Shown here in pieces: positions 35,191 through 46,340 of a DNA stretch of 64,000 nt. Source of the stretch: Pholiota molesta (taxonomy: Eukaryota > Basidiomycota > Agaricomycetes > Agaricales > Strophariaceae); the NCBI GenBank assembly GCA_014925825.1, contig JACGCK010000008.1, forward strand, positions 682,001-746,000, written 5' to 3'. The notes below the pieces were generated by a model. That model was not told the origin of the DNA. It saw only the letters and a list, made by a program, of their open reading frames with translations, and did not search any database. The position numbers were made by a program, and so were the translations under genes. The first letter of the stretch is position 1. Each line of letters begins with the position of its first letter.

Positions 35191-37176
35191 CTAATTGGGA
35201 TATTCATCCACTTGATCCTCCTCTTCCTCTTCGTCATAGTCCTCTTCGTCTTCGTCATAGTCCTCTTCGTCTTCTTCTTCTTGGTCGTAGTCCTCTTCGT
35301 TTTCTTCATGATGGGCAAACTCCTCTTCTCTTCTCCTGCTTTGGCCGTTCTCCCACTCCTCCCACTCCTCCCACCGTGTCTTTTCTACACCATATTCACA
35401 CCCGTCCCAATCAACATCAACCACAATTTCCTTCAGCAACTTTACATCCTTCTCAAGGCTGGTCCGTGGTTTCCCGTAACAAGCCCGCAGAATCAGCGTG
35501 TTTACGGGTACACCGAACTCACAACGCTCCATGAGGAAGTCTCGGAGCAGTTCCATTGACATTCCGCATGTAACTCCGCCGCCTGAAGCACGACTTGCAA
35601 ATACTTGTGGAAGCTGCCACGTTTTTGGGAACAACATGTCATAAAGACAGATGGAAGAGACACGAGGGAAATAGACCATCGTCTGAGCTGCGTTTCCGCT
35701 AGATCCAGCTGGATCAACTTGCATGCCAAGACACATTGCGTCGAAAAAGGGCCTCGCTGCCTCTTCCCCTGCCACGACAGAATGCACTCGAGGCAGTGTT
35801 CCTAGCATATTTGCTATCATGTTGGCCGATAACACCCTCTCGGCAAAATACAGGTGGGTGATATCGTGTAGGGGTATCGCGCTATTGAATATGTCGCCCA
35901 GAATGTTTGACAAGCGGTCGGAAAAAAAAACCAACTCTAGACGAGCGATGGCATCGTCACGCCAGTGGTGGATTATGTCAGACTCATTCAATGCCTCCAC
36001 GAATAACTTGAGTTTGATTCCTCGTCCGATTCGATGGATAGGTTTTGATATGATAAGACTTTGGAAAGGTGGATCAAGAGTTGCGTTCGAGTATGATCGT
36101 AAGCCGAATATAGAGAAATCCGGATTGGTTTGATTAAAGCATACAACGCGGACCGTGGCGGTTGGTGGAAAAGTGACCCAGCGAAAGAATGTGTCCACTC
36201 CTAAAAAATCAGAAGAGATTTCGAGCTTACGAAGACGGGCAAGGTGTATATTTTCGGACGACCACGAAGCCTGCCCGCCAGTTTGGATTCGAAATGCACC
36301 ATCGCGTAGTTCCAAGGACTCTAATTCAGGCATTCCTTTCAGTGCGTCCATCAACTGGATTTCAGTCAGTGCAGATGTTGCAGGGAGGGAAGTTAATTTG
36401 AGGTGTAAGAGAGAGCGAAGGAGATGAGAATGAGAGTTCCAATGGATCTCGCAGTTGGTTAAGCTGAGCTTGCGTAACCTTCCTGTTTGGCGTAGAATGT
36501 CTCTTGAGATAGGGAGGGGCATAAAATTTCGAGGATTATATGAGAGAGGGGGGAGCGTAAGAGCTAGAGGATCATCTCGGTTTGGGGAAAAGTCGCCAAG
36601 TTCTCCCTCTAGACATAAAGACTCCAGTTGTGGAGCGGACGTCGGCAACATTCCTTGTAAGCCATCCCATGTAGCTGTTGAAACATTCCGTAGCGATAGA
36701 GCTTTGATACGCTGAAAATGTTCGAAAGCTAACTCCAATCCTGTGTCTAGCAACGTGCGCCGTAGGGAACCTTCGACCAACAGGCTAGAATCCTTCGACC
36801 TTCTGAGCATTTCTTCGACCCAGCGAAGATTTCCGATGGGCAAGTGGACCCACAAAGTCGGTGAATCGAGGGCTATATCCCTCCATGGTCGGCATACATG
36901 GGTGAGTTTTATCCATTTCAAACTAGCCTGTCCCTGCTCTCTGTGATCCAGCTTCGTAGAATCCAGCTCGGTTTTTTGCACAAGAGCGAAAATATAGTGC
37001 ACGATTTCGGGGGGGAGGCGGAAAATCGGTAGCAAGCTATTTCTCTGGCAGTCCGAAGCCAACAAAGACGTCGGGGGTTTTCCGGAGGCGTTCTTTTCCT
37101 TTTCGATAGCGTCACCGATGATATGGAGATTTTCTTTTGTTGAGAAACTTTCCTTCAGTGGAGGCGGTCCATTCAT
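35191..37176 (-). CDS. F-box protein
   Basis: A single open frame of 661 residues from ATG 37176. An F-box lies near residues 48-115: LLPIFRLPPEIVHYIFALV, then LKWIKLTHVCRPWRDIAL and SPTLWVHLPIG. This is the form common in the very large F-box families of mushroom fungi, where the box binds Skp1 in an SCF ubiquitin ligase. The middle shows irregular leucine-rich segments (for example LESLELRDGAFRI and LRKLSLTNCEIHW), likely the target-binding part. The last 45 residues are almost pure Glu, Asp and Tyr, encoded by a CTTCGTCAT-like simple repeat at about 35205-35330. The target is unknown. Lack of introns sets it apart from its neighbours. Confidence 0.85.
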   Translation of the reverse strand: MNGPPPLKESFSTKENLHIIGDAIEKEKNASGKPPTSLLASDCQRNSLLPIFRLPPEIVHYIFALVQKTELDSTKLDHREQGQASLKWIKLTHVCRPWRDIALDSPTLWVHLPIGNLRWVEEMLRRSKDSSLLVEGSLRRTLLDTGLELAFEHFQRIKALSLRNVSTATWDGLQGMLPTSAPQLESLCLEGELGDFSPNRDDPLALTLPPLSYNPRNFMPLPISRDILRQTGRLRKLSLTNCEIHWNSHSHLLRSLLHLKLTSLPATSALTEIQLMDALKGMPELESLELRDGAFRIQTGGQASWSSENIHLARLRKLEISSDFLGVDTFFRWVTFPPTATVRVVCFNQTNPDFSIFGLRSYSNATLDPPFQSLIISKPIHRIGRGIKLKLFVEALNESDIIHHWRDDAIARLELVFFSDRLSNILGDIFNSAIPLHDITHLYFAERVLSANMIANMLGTLPRVHSVVAGEEAARPFFDAMCLGMQVDPAGSSGNAAQTMVYFPRVSSICLYDMLFPKTWQLPQVFASRASGGGVTCGMSMELLRDFLMERCEFGVPVNTLILRACYGKPRTSLEKDVKLLKEIVVDVDWDGCEYGVEKTRWEEWEEWENGQSRRREEEFAHHEENEEDYDQEEEDEEDYDEDEEDYDEEEEEDQVDEYPN

Positions 37177-37728
37177 TTTTGAAAATCAAGCAAGCGCCTT
37201 AAGTCGCAAGGCTGGCTGGTCAAACGAGAATCCATATGGTGATTTGAGTTCAATAACAGATCGATCATGCAATATTCGACAACATACCTTGATAAGTTGA
37301 GTGGGCGTTCACCCCAATACCACGACTAAGTATGAGGTGCCGATGATGAAATGGTAGGTGAAAGAGGAAGGTTTTGGGAAGGTTCTCAATTGCGTGGCGT
37401 GTGTACCAGTGATTTGTGAATTAGATTTTACTCAAATTTTACTTAGCGTCATGTAAATTATAATTCCTGCCAACTGGCACATAGCTCTAGAGTCTAAGTA
37501 CAAAGTATTAGAGCAAACGTCGAACGACGTTCCGCAAGCGTGGCAAACTCTTGAAAAATTCATGTCTGTCAATATAAGCGAGTAAAATAATTATCAAGTA
37601 GTTTTCGATAATCCTCCGGAGATCACACCGCTTGTTTCTGGATTATAGAACAAAATATAGTATTATGAATAGGTTTATATTGTGTTTAATATTCTATAAA
37701 ATTTGAGTATGCAATGGGTAGAGGCTCC
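37177..37728. other. Intergenic, nothing assigned
   Basis: About 550 bases upstream of the F-box gene and downstream of formate dehydrogenase. It is AT-rich and has no supported gene or RNA. Confidence 0.4.
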
Positions 37729-39193
37729 TCAGCGTTGGCCGTAAGCCTTGGTCTCGTACTTGCCGAGGCCAACAATGATGTTCTGGGGCTCCTGGGGCTT
37801 GTTGGTGAGGTAGTTCTCGAGAATGCTCTTGGTACCGTTGGCGTAGCGAGCTTGAGCGTCGAGTGTGGTTCCAGAGTAATGAGGCACCATTCCGTTTCCA
37901 CCGCCAAGGGGGTTCTTCGCGGTACGCCAGACGTGGTCCTTGGGAGCGGGCTGGACATTCCAGACATCACCTGCGAACGGAATTTAATCAGGATTTTTAG
38001 ATGTACCATGCTGGTAAGAAGGTACATACCGGCGTAACCGCTGAGCTGGCCGCTGGCGAGGGCAGCGGCGACAGCATCCTTGTCGCAGATGGCACCGCGA
38101 GCAGTGTTAACGAGCCAAGCGCCCTTCTTGAAGTGCTTTAAGAGCTCGGCGTTGACAAGGCCGAGGGTACCCTCGTGCAATGGGCAGTTGATGGTGACAA
38201 CATCACACTGAGAGACGAACTCCTTCAGGTCCTCGACACGGCGGGCCTTGACGGCCTTAGCAGCAGCTATAGCGAAGGAGTCAGCGAAAATATTTAGAAC
38301 TGGATTTTGAGTAGATAATCTACCTTCTGGGAGGGGTGTGTAGTCGTAGTAGAGGTGCTCCTTGGTGTCGAAGGGCACCAGACGCTGAAGGACACGGTAT
38401 CCAATGCGGCCAGCTCCGATGGTACCAACGACCTTGCCCTCTAAATCGAAGGCATTCCTGGCAATCTCAGAGACCTGCCAGTCGCCGCGCTCGATCATCT
38501 GCATAAATTGGTAAGGGATTTGTCGAGCGATAAGTATGAACAGCTTAAAGTACCTCGTGAGCGGGAACGAAGTTCCTCACTAGGAGCAGAATGCTCATGA
38601 CGACGTGCTCAGCAACGGAGACGACGTTGGATCCAGATACTTCGAGAACTTGAATTTTGTGTTCAACAGCGGCGTTGAGATCGACGTGGTCAGAGCCGAC
38701 ACCAGCAGTGATGCAAATCTTAAGGTTCTTGGCCTTCTCGATGAGCTCACGGGTCACGTAACTGTACTCGAATCAATAACAGGATAGTCATGCAGCAATT
38801 CGAATAGACTCACCCAGGGTGGAAAGGAGTGGTGATGAGAACTTCAGCATCGACGATGTGTTTTTGGAGATCACTGTCGGGACCTTCTTTGCTGCTGGAA
38901 ACTATAATTCAATATTAGACGAAATACCTTAACACGAACCATGCAACATTAGCACTCACCAATGAATTCATGACCTTGAGACTCGAGCCATTTCTGGATG
39001 CCAAGCTGCAAGAAAAAAGGAGTCAGTATAAGAACGCCAACTTTTACAGAGAAACACACTTTGTTCTCAACGGTACCGAGGAGACGGGGTTCTTGTTGAG
39101 CAGCAACGCCACCGTCGTAGAGGATTGCGAGAACCTAATAATGTCGTCATTGAGTAACTGGATCCATAATAGACGATAATTAATTACCTTCAT
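37729..39193 (-). CDS. FDH1: NAD-dependent formate dehydrogenase
   Basis: The enzyme oxidises formate to CO2 with NAD. Translated exons give [54 protein letters not shown] and TTPFHPG. Then come [40 protein letters not shown], and [36 protein letters not shown] (the NAD-binding motif) follows, then [31 protein letters not shown] and [20 protein letters not shown], with the catalytic His after VP. The protein ends KAYGQR, with the stop at 37731-37729. The start codon exon contributes only ATG AAG before a GTAATT..TAG intron, after which VLAILYDGG begins. Length is that of cytosolic fungal FDH, without a mitochondrial leader. Fungi use it to remove formate, for example from oxalate breakdown. 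Confidence 0.9.
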
Positions 39194-39985
39194 GATGATA
39201 TTTGGACTCTGGAGGAGGAGTTAGGATTGAAAGATGCAAGTGGGGATGGGTTGGTGAGAGCACATCGCCAAATCCTATGGCCTTTTATACCTCAGCTGCA
39301 TATCGGGAACGACCATGAGATTACGCGTCAAGGCGTCATAGGAGTCTACGACGCAGCCCGATTTCCTGGAGTTGTGCGAATCATTCCGATAAGACAAAGT
39401 CAAGCGTTTCCGAGGGGTGTTGATCTCCAAGTTCATCGCGGCGCGCGCACCGCCGCAGCCCGAGCGTGGGCGCACCACGGAAGGCTCTGTCTTTGTCAGC
39501 ATCGGAAGCGGCCGGGAAATTGCTATGCTGGTCTCCGGGCCAGCCTTGTCCGGGCGGGTGTGTTCGGAAGGCTCTCCTCCTGTCCCGGTTCTCCCTACGT
39601 TCGGAGCAAGCCCAGGGGCTCCAGACATCAACTGTCCAGTAATTTGAAAGGGATACATTCATCCTCCTAAATTGTGCCAGATAAATGCAATGCGAATATG
39701 TCCAGATGGCAGAATTATAGCCTTTAATATCTTCACCGTTCCTGAATATTCAGTGAAAAGTTTTGCGTCACACACACCTTACCCAAAAAGCAAATCTAGA
39801 AGAACATGATCATGAGAAGGACATATGTGTTACATCTATTGGACGGAACGTAAGGAACAAGAAGTAAAAATCAGCAAGCACTCCCGACGTTGTCTTTCAA
39901 CGAAAGGATCTGGGGAGACTCTGGAGAGCCTAGCTGGCTGCTGTCATGAGCCAGGTGTTGCAGTTAGTAATAAAAGTAAAAAGTG
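39194..39985. other. Intergenic between formate dehydrogenase and tRNA genes
   Basis: About 790 bases with the FDH promoter at the left. A GC-rich part near 39400-39620 has open frames on both strands, but none looks like a known protein. Confidence 0.4.
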
Positions 39986-40056
39986 TGCATTGACCGGGAG
40001 TCGAACCCGGAGCTAGGCCATGGGAAGACCCAATGTTACCGCTACACCATCAATGC
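39986..40056 (-). tRNA. tRNA-Gly (anticodon CCC)
   Basis: The minus strand folds as a tRNA. The acceptor GCATTGA pairs with TCAATGC. The A-box-like D arm is TGGTGTAGCGG. The anticodon stem GGGTC pairs with GGCCT, with the loop TTCCCAT giving anticodon CCC. The T arm is CCGGG-TTCGACT-CCCGG, with a perfect B box. There is no intron. The discriminator is A, and a T5 stop for RNA polymerase III follows (AAAAA at about 39978-39982 on the plus strand). It reads GGG glycine codons. Confidence 0.93.
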
Positions 40057-40328
40057 TATTGAACATTGTCGAAGGGTCTTCTCTGTGACGCGGGTTGCTT
40101 GCCATCTATTTTTTAGAACAGGGGCCATTACTAGTAACTACGCCACGTTCATTATTGCATTGAACTACGACAGGATTCTAGTAACTAATTTACAAGGCAT
40201 ATATATATCTACGGAGCGTACTATTCAATAGCTAGCAAAACTTTCAGTGTTTTCACAGGTCGAGACTCGATGTGCTTCCAAAGGTATTTCCGGACTAGGT
40301 GAATTGGAGTGCAAAAAGAATCAAAAAA

Positions 40329-40429
40329 GGGCCCAACCGGGAATTGAACCCGGGACCACGCACATCTTTTGCTTCCTGAGGAAGCGGGAAGAACCCGAAG
40401 CGCGTATCATACTACTAGACCATTAGGCC
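40329..40429 (-). tRNA. tRNA-Pro (anticodon CGG) with 29-nt intron
   Basis: The acceptor GGCCTAA pairs with TTGGGCC. The anticodon stem CGCGC pairs with GTGCG. The loop TTCGGG is interrupted after position 37 by a 29-nt intron (about 40365-40393), the canonical place, and continues with T. The anticodon is CGG. The T arm is CCGGG-TTCAATT-CCCGG. The intron itself can fold through GCTTCCT/AGGAAGC. A T6 polymerase III terminator follows directly (AAAAAA at 40323-40328 on the plus strand). Confidence 0.93.
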
Positions 40430-40619
40430 GATGGAAGCTGTCTCAGCTCTTGAGGATATACACACCTCTTGGATCCTTACACTGACGCGATGCAATAATC
40501 GGAGCGCCCACCCTTCAAGCACCCTTCAAGTTCGCCTTTATCATCTTAAACAGACGCCACCTCTTTCTGTCCTTGCGCCGGCCTTGATCCTCTTTGAAGA
40601 CGCGTTTAAAAGAGTTTCA

Positions 40620-43600
40620 ATGGCCCCAAGGAAGAAAACTTCTACGACCCGTCTTCCGCAAAGTTTGCAGGAACAACTCCAGGAATCGGCTGGTACGTTC
40701 CCTTTTACCGGGATATTTTCTAGCATTCTCAAAACATTCAGCAAACGATCATCCCCAGAATCAGCGTCATCGACGCCCTGGATCACGAAAGGAGGCCAGG
40801 AAGCAGGAACGCGCTACTCAAAAGCAAAAGAAAGCCGAATACTTCTCGCATAACCCGAACAATCGAAAAAGAGCGGCAGAGGATGAACATGGCGAATCGC
40901 CTCAACGCAAAAAAGTCCGTCAGGATGAGAGTGGCAGACAACACGAATCAAAATCGAAAATCAAACCCAGACCTGCTCAAGAGAAGCAAAAGGCTTCAGT
41001 TGACCTGAGCACCAGTCGCCAAAGCATTTCCACCGCGTCTTCAAAAACTTTTGGTAAAAGTTTGGAGCCCAAACAGCGCACCAAGAAGACGGTATCTACT
41101 CCACCGAAGGACCCGCTAGAAGAAAAGGAAGATGCGTATATTGCGTATTTAGAGGCTCAGCTGGGAATAGGAAAGTCTGGCCGAAAGAAGTCGAGCAAGG
41201 AGGAAGATGACGGCCTGGATGGTATGTGCTTCTGGTGGCGATATCCTTTCTGCTGTTATTCACGAAATTTGTTCCTCGATAGATCTATTAAACTGGGCCG
41301 ACTCTCTTGTGATATCCAAAGGACAAGTACGTTGCAATAATATACCACCACTGAGTTGAGTTTAACTTATGCTATCAAGAACCCTGCCAATGATAAAGAG
41401 ATCGAAGAGGAAGAGCGCTCCGACGATGGATCCGACAACAGTAGCTCTAATGATTATGGAGAGGAATGGGGCGGAATTGTTCAGGACGACGCAAATTCGG
41501 ATACTACTGAAGACAGCACGGAAGATCCCCCAGAAGAGAAATCGGAAGTTCTCAATAAGCCCGCAGCAACTGGTGCGTCATCTTCCATCTTTTTCATTCG
41601 CACAATCCAATTTCTGTAGGCGCATATATACCTCCCCATCTAAGAAATACCCAAAAACCCGAAACCTCAAATTCTGAACAAATTCTAAAACTAACAAAAC
41701 AACTGAAAGGTTTACTGAATCGGTAAGGATCATAATTGCGATGCGTTCGTAATTTGACTGATACCTTGTTTTAGAATGAGCGAACAGAATATTGGTTCGA
41801 TTGTCGACAGTTTCGAGGAGATCTACAGGGAACATCGTCGAAACGGTAAAAAGACCATATCATCTGAATCGAAATCCATGATCTGATGAGTTTTTAGATG
41901 TGACATCTACTCTCACTACGCTTATTCTCAACGGGATATCCTCACATTCGTCCTTACTGGATTCATATGTGGTTCTTTACGCTGCCTTCGTCAGCAGCTT
42001 GCACAAGATCGTCGGAATTGAATTCGGTATTCTTTATTTCTAATTGGGAAAATATGCATGGTTTGCTGACACCTGGTACAGCGGCTCATTTCGTCCAAAC
42101 CCTTGTTCTATCATACGAACAACACTACGGCAAACTATCCTCGACCACCGATGTCACCGAACTAGAAGGCAAAGAGTGTTCGAATTTGCTTGTCCTGATT
42201 TCCGAGCTATATAATTTCCAAGTCATCTCATCCATTCTCGTGTTTGATGTCATCCGAGCTCTGCTTGCGGGAGATCTGACCGAATTCAATGTTGAGTTAT
42301 TGCTCAAGGTCGTTCGCAGTAAGTTACTTTCTCCGAGTCACGCAATCATTTATTCAAACATTTGAATCATAGATTCTGGGCAGCAATTGAGACAAGACGA
42401 CCCTTCTGCATTGAAAGATATCATACAAATCGTTCAAGGCAGAGTATCAACGGAAGACAACGGAGTCATGAGGTAAGTCTGTCAAGTTCATATCACATTA
42501 GGTATACTGATAAGTTCTCTAGTTCTCGAACTCGATTCATGATTGAGACCCTCACAAACTTGAAGAACAACAAGCTAAAGAGGAACGTGACTCAGAATCA
42601 AGGTGGTGCGGCTGTCGAAAGGCTGAAGAAATTCCTTTCTGGCCTGACCAAATCACGCCACAGTACGTTCTGCAAACCATATTATGTGATGTTTCCTTAC
42701 AATCCCAACCTAGTTCTCGCGCATGAACCATTGCGCGTGTCTCTGGAAGATCTACACGCGGCGGAAACCAAGGGCAAATGGTGGCTAGTTGGTGCCGCGT
42801 GGAGTGGAGACCCGTTGATCGACAAGCAAGCAGAGTTCAGCAAATCCGCTACTACCAAACCAGAACAAGAGGCTGCACCAAGTGAATCCGCCGATCTTAT
42901 CAAGCTAGCTCGTTCTCAAGGAATGAATACCGACATTCGCCGGGGTATCTTTGTGGTTCTGATGAGCAGCGATGTAGGCCATCAGTTCCTTCTCTGTATT
43001 GTCGCATGTTCGATTATTGAAAACCGGTTTCTAGGATTATGTTGATGCATGCGAGCGATTGTCGCAACTGAATCTTACAGAGGTTCAGCAACGCGAAATT
43101 ATACGTGTTCTATTGCACTGTTGCGGAAATGTATGTTTATCAATCAATCTTGACACGCATTTATTGATACCCCTTCAGGAGAAGGCATATAACCCATATT
43201 ATACTCTGGTCTGCCAACAACTATGCCGCACGTCGCATTCATATAAGATCACGCTTCAGTTCAGTCTATGGGACTTTTTACGCGATCTCGGAGAGAAGAA
43301 TGTTGGTGGCGCTGCTGTGGTCAAGAACGTGGATGATTCCGAAGATTTTGATGTCAAAAACATCTCAGAGAACCGAATCCGAAATGTTGCCAGAGCGTAC
43401 GCATGGTGGATTGCGAAGGACTGCGTTACTCTTCTTATACTGAAGGTGAGGGTAAATGCCATTAATTCCGAAGCAACCTTTCTTGACAGCAGTATATGTA
43501 GCCTGTGGACTTTACAGCACTCAAGCCTCAGACGCGAGATTTCCTGACAGAGGTTTTTACGCACATTTTCGTCAACAGTCAACGAACAACGCCGATAGTC

Positions 43601-43831
43601 CATATGGATATGGACAGTCTGACCCTTACTCGCAATCGAGCCACGATTGAAGAAATCTTTATGAAAGCTACCCGAGTGCAGGCGTTGGCCATGGGACTGG
43701 TGTACTTCTTATCGGCGATGGCTAAGGATACCTCGGTGGGTGACGGTGAATTTTCAAAGTTTCTTCGTTGGGCAATTGGTCTGGCGAAAGAGACGCTGCG
43801 TACTGGTGTCGACATGGTATCCGTGCTATAA
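40620..43831 (+). CDS. SGD1: NOM1/SGD1 nucleolar MIF4G-MA3 protein
   Basis: This is a nucleolar protein of 40S ribosome biogenesis, yeast Sgd1 and human NOM1. Exon 1 (40620-40692) joins in phase at 40742 to a basic, disordered part (RKEARKQERATQKQKKAEYF, PQRKKVRQDES). Then follow an acidic stretch, the diagnostic GAYIPPHLRNTQK, and LTKQLKGLLNR. The MIF4G domain contains SIVDSFEEIYREHRRN, TTLILNGISSHSSLLDSYVV, LISELYNFQVISSILVFDVI and RTRFMIETLTNLKNNKLKRN. The MA3 domain contains DTDIRRGIFVVLMSSDDYVD-like and REIIRVLLHCCGN segments, KAYNPYYTLVCQQLC, FSLWDFLRDLGE and ARAYAWWIAKDCVTLLILK. The stop at 43829-43831 lies 29 bases from the end of the convergent EFM4 gene. All the exons I followed keep frame. 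Confidence 0.88.
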
Positions 43832-43860
43832 CCTTAGATTACGTTCGATTGTTTTATGGA

Positions 43861-44780
43861 TTATCTTTTGACGAATGCTACACTGGAACAACTACTGCCG
43901 GTCTTCCCACCAAAGCTGAAAGTCGGGTGCTGGATTCGAGAGCTAAGTCGTATCCTCATGAGTTCGAGATCGTAACCGTGCGTTATATCGAACTTTGGCT
44001 TACTGGTATATCAATCCGGTGTCCTCTGTAGCAAAGGCACTTTTGAGCTCTTCCTCAGTAAAATTGCATGCTATGTAGATGTCAATAATGACGGTTGTAA
44101 GGCAGCATAGAGATAAAATATCACTCACATGTAATCAGGAAATAACCCCCCGGTTTCAGCAACCTTGTAACTCGACCAGGATACCTTACAGTGGGTAGGT
44201 TTCCCTGCTCATCCTTTTCTCCCAAAGCAATCGCGTCGTACGTTCCCTTATCAAGAAGCAGGTCCCAAACGTCTGTACGGTCTTGTGGCCCGGTTTGAGG
44301 CTTTTGAGGATCATCGTTGAGGAAATCACATTCAGCAAACACGATATCCGCGCCTCCACGCGTCTTGGCAATTTCCTTGGATAAGTTCACGGCGCCTGCG
44401 CTGTAATCAATCCCGTGAAGTGTCGATGCGGCGTAACCAGCTTCAAGGAGGCCAAACAGCAGCGTCCCGTTCCCGCTCCCGACTTCCAGTATTGAGGCTT
44501 TGGCAGATGGTGGCACGTTGTCGAGAGCCCACTCGACCATCTTTTCGACACTTTCTACGCCAAACCTGAACCAATGCTCGATATCTTGTGCGTTTAGTAA
44601 AAGACATACATATCCTACCAGATTTCTCCTTCGTCCCCGATTTCCTCGAAGTTTTCAAGTTCCTCTTCATATACACTATCCCAGCTTCAGAGATCGCGTA
44701 TGTGAGAATCATGTTTTGAAAATGTTTGACTGAACTCACTGCTCCTTTGTACCAAGCTTCGAAGGCTCAAAGGTGCTCAT
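43861..44780 (-). CDS. EFM4: EFM4-type protein-lysine methyltransferase
   Basis: A SAM-dependent methyltransferase like yeast Efm4 and human METTL10, which methylate a lysine of translation elongation factor 1A. The ATG exon (44780) encodes STFEPSKLGTKEQ. Then come WDSVYEEELENFEEIGDEGE, IWFGVESVEKMVEWALDN, and the SAM motif ILEVGSGNGTLLFGLLEAG. FAECDFLND and WDLLLDKGTYDAIALGE with the catalytic-site Asp follow, then RLLKPGGYFLIT. A splice gives SCNFTEEELKSAF, and a final exon gives HPTFSFGGKTGSSCSSVAF, stopping at 43863-43861. The family-typical C-terminal pattern PTFxFGGxxGxxxSSVAF confirms the last exon. Confidence 0.88.
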
Positions 44781-45276
44781 TATAGTGAGAGGATGACGGT
44801 CAAAGATAAGATTATAATATGCGCGCAATGCTGCTCAACCGCGTGATCATGAACTACTTACTGTACCTCAATGACTCTGAGTCAATGGTCAAGCTTCAAG
44901 TATCGCATCAGGTCAAGTAAAACTCTGGTACTTCGTTAGAAGAAAGGTAATTAATTACAGTACGAGGTATTAGGCGTTAGCCTCTCATTTCTGTTTTGAA
45001 AACTTCGAGAAAGGAGAGTTCTTCACTGTGTTGCGGGTTTGCTTAACGAACATTGACAAATATTGAAATGCATGATAGGAAGTGGGGATTGGTATTAGAT
45101 AGCTTACAAAGAAATGGAAAAAAGAAACCCATGGCGATAGTCGAAAATTAGTGATGAATAGCGGTAGCGTGAGGTGAACTCAATAAAGATACAAGGGTGG
45201 AGTAAGAGTGAACTGTAGGTGGTGTGAATAATGAAGCCACGAACAACAGATATTTACTCACTGAATAGAAGCGAAA
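44781..45276. other. Intergenic, nothing assigned
   Basis: About 500 bases between two minus-strand genes, with the EFM4 promoter at the left. Nothing else is recognised. Confidence 0.4.
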
Positions 45277-45653
45277 TCACCGGCCCCTTCCCTCTGCTTT
45301 ATCCAACAAGTCCTTGGCTTCGTTAATTTTGCTTGCAAGATAGGGTGACCCTCCACGATCAGGATGGTTTGCAAGCATGATCTGTCTATGGGCATCTTTT
45401 AGCTGAGTGCGCAGCTTTGGTCCTTCCCTAGATAGAGAAGAATGCCTGTCAGATAAGCTTATAGCGAATAAGATAATACACACTTGAGGCCCAGGATTTG
45501 GATTGCTTCTTTGCGGTCCATTTTCGCCTTGAAGCCACCTTTGACGAATTGTTCTGCTGCGCCCTTTCCAATGAATAGGCCCTTCTTGAAGAGAGACCTT
45601 CCCAGTATGGCAGCTGCTATCGCTCCGACACCAACAATGACAGGTGTAGCCAT
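45277..45653 (-). CDS. PAM18: TIM14/PAM18 J-protein of the mitochondrial import motor
   Basis: Two exons: 45653-45484 and 45427-45277, joined in phase at AA|G. The short protein starts with a membrane segment, [19 protein letters not shown]. It continues [28 protein letters not shown] and the J domain [20 protein letters not shown], with the HPD motif that stimulates mitochondrial Hsp70, then [15 protein letters not shown]. It acts at the matrix side of the TIM23 channel. Its size, about 106 residues, is in the usual range for the core of this family (DNAJC19), without a long N-terminal part. Confidence 0.92.
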
Positions 45654-46340
45654 GATAATGGAAAGAAAGGAATGGTTTTGAGTGAAGTCGCTGCTTGAGT
45701 TGCAGCTCGGCAGGCTCTGAGCCAGTTGCTGTTGCGTGCGCGTGACTAGTTGACTCGTCAAATTATTGCACAGCCACTCTGCTGTTCTTCAATCTGGACG
45801 CGTTCAAAGTATGTAGTATGTACATACTGTCATTGTACATATTTACATCGCGCAACTCCCTTCAAGCCTCAGAATTCTCAGGTTATCATTGATATTGCAC
45901 TGCTTGAAACTCGAATTTTCAGGTGGTCTGCCGTCACACTCGGCCATCGGCGCACGTTGCATAACCTTATCACCTACTTGTTCGAAGCAGGAGAGGACAA
46001 GAAGGAGTTGTTTATTTGAACTGAAGCACAACTGTTATAAAGACCTGCAACGTCAAATGGCTACCCTTCGATCCTACAGTTACACCCATGGAATCTTACG
46101 ATCTGCCGGTCAAGGCTCGATGCATGGCTAATAAGAGTCATATCACCTATCCGAAGATTCGGTCGAACCCACAAAGGGCGACAGCGAATCAGCGAAATTC
46201 CTCATGCTGCGTCTTTGAGACCCTTTATCCGTGATTCCCGCTGTCAGAATAGGCGCCTGTACAGCGTTCTTTAAGGCTGCGGGCATTGTGGGCATTTGGA
46301 TCTTTCAACCCTTCCCATTCTTTCTATTCCTGTTCTTCAT
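45654..46340. other. Divergent promoter region TIM14/helicase 1
   Basis: About 690 bases between genes pointing away from each other. A 'gtagtatgtacatactgtcattgtac' part near 45810 is partly palindromic. No gene is supported. Confidence 0.4.

Noticed and set aside
39227..39670. Plus-strand frame of 147 residues upstream of formate dehydrogenase
   Set aside because: An equally long frame is open on the minus strand in the same G+C-rich patch; no family similarity.
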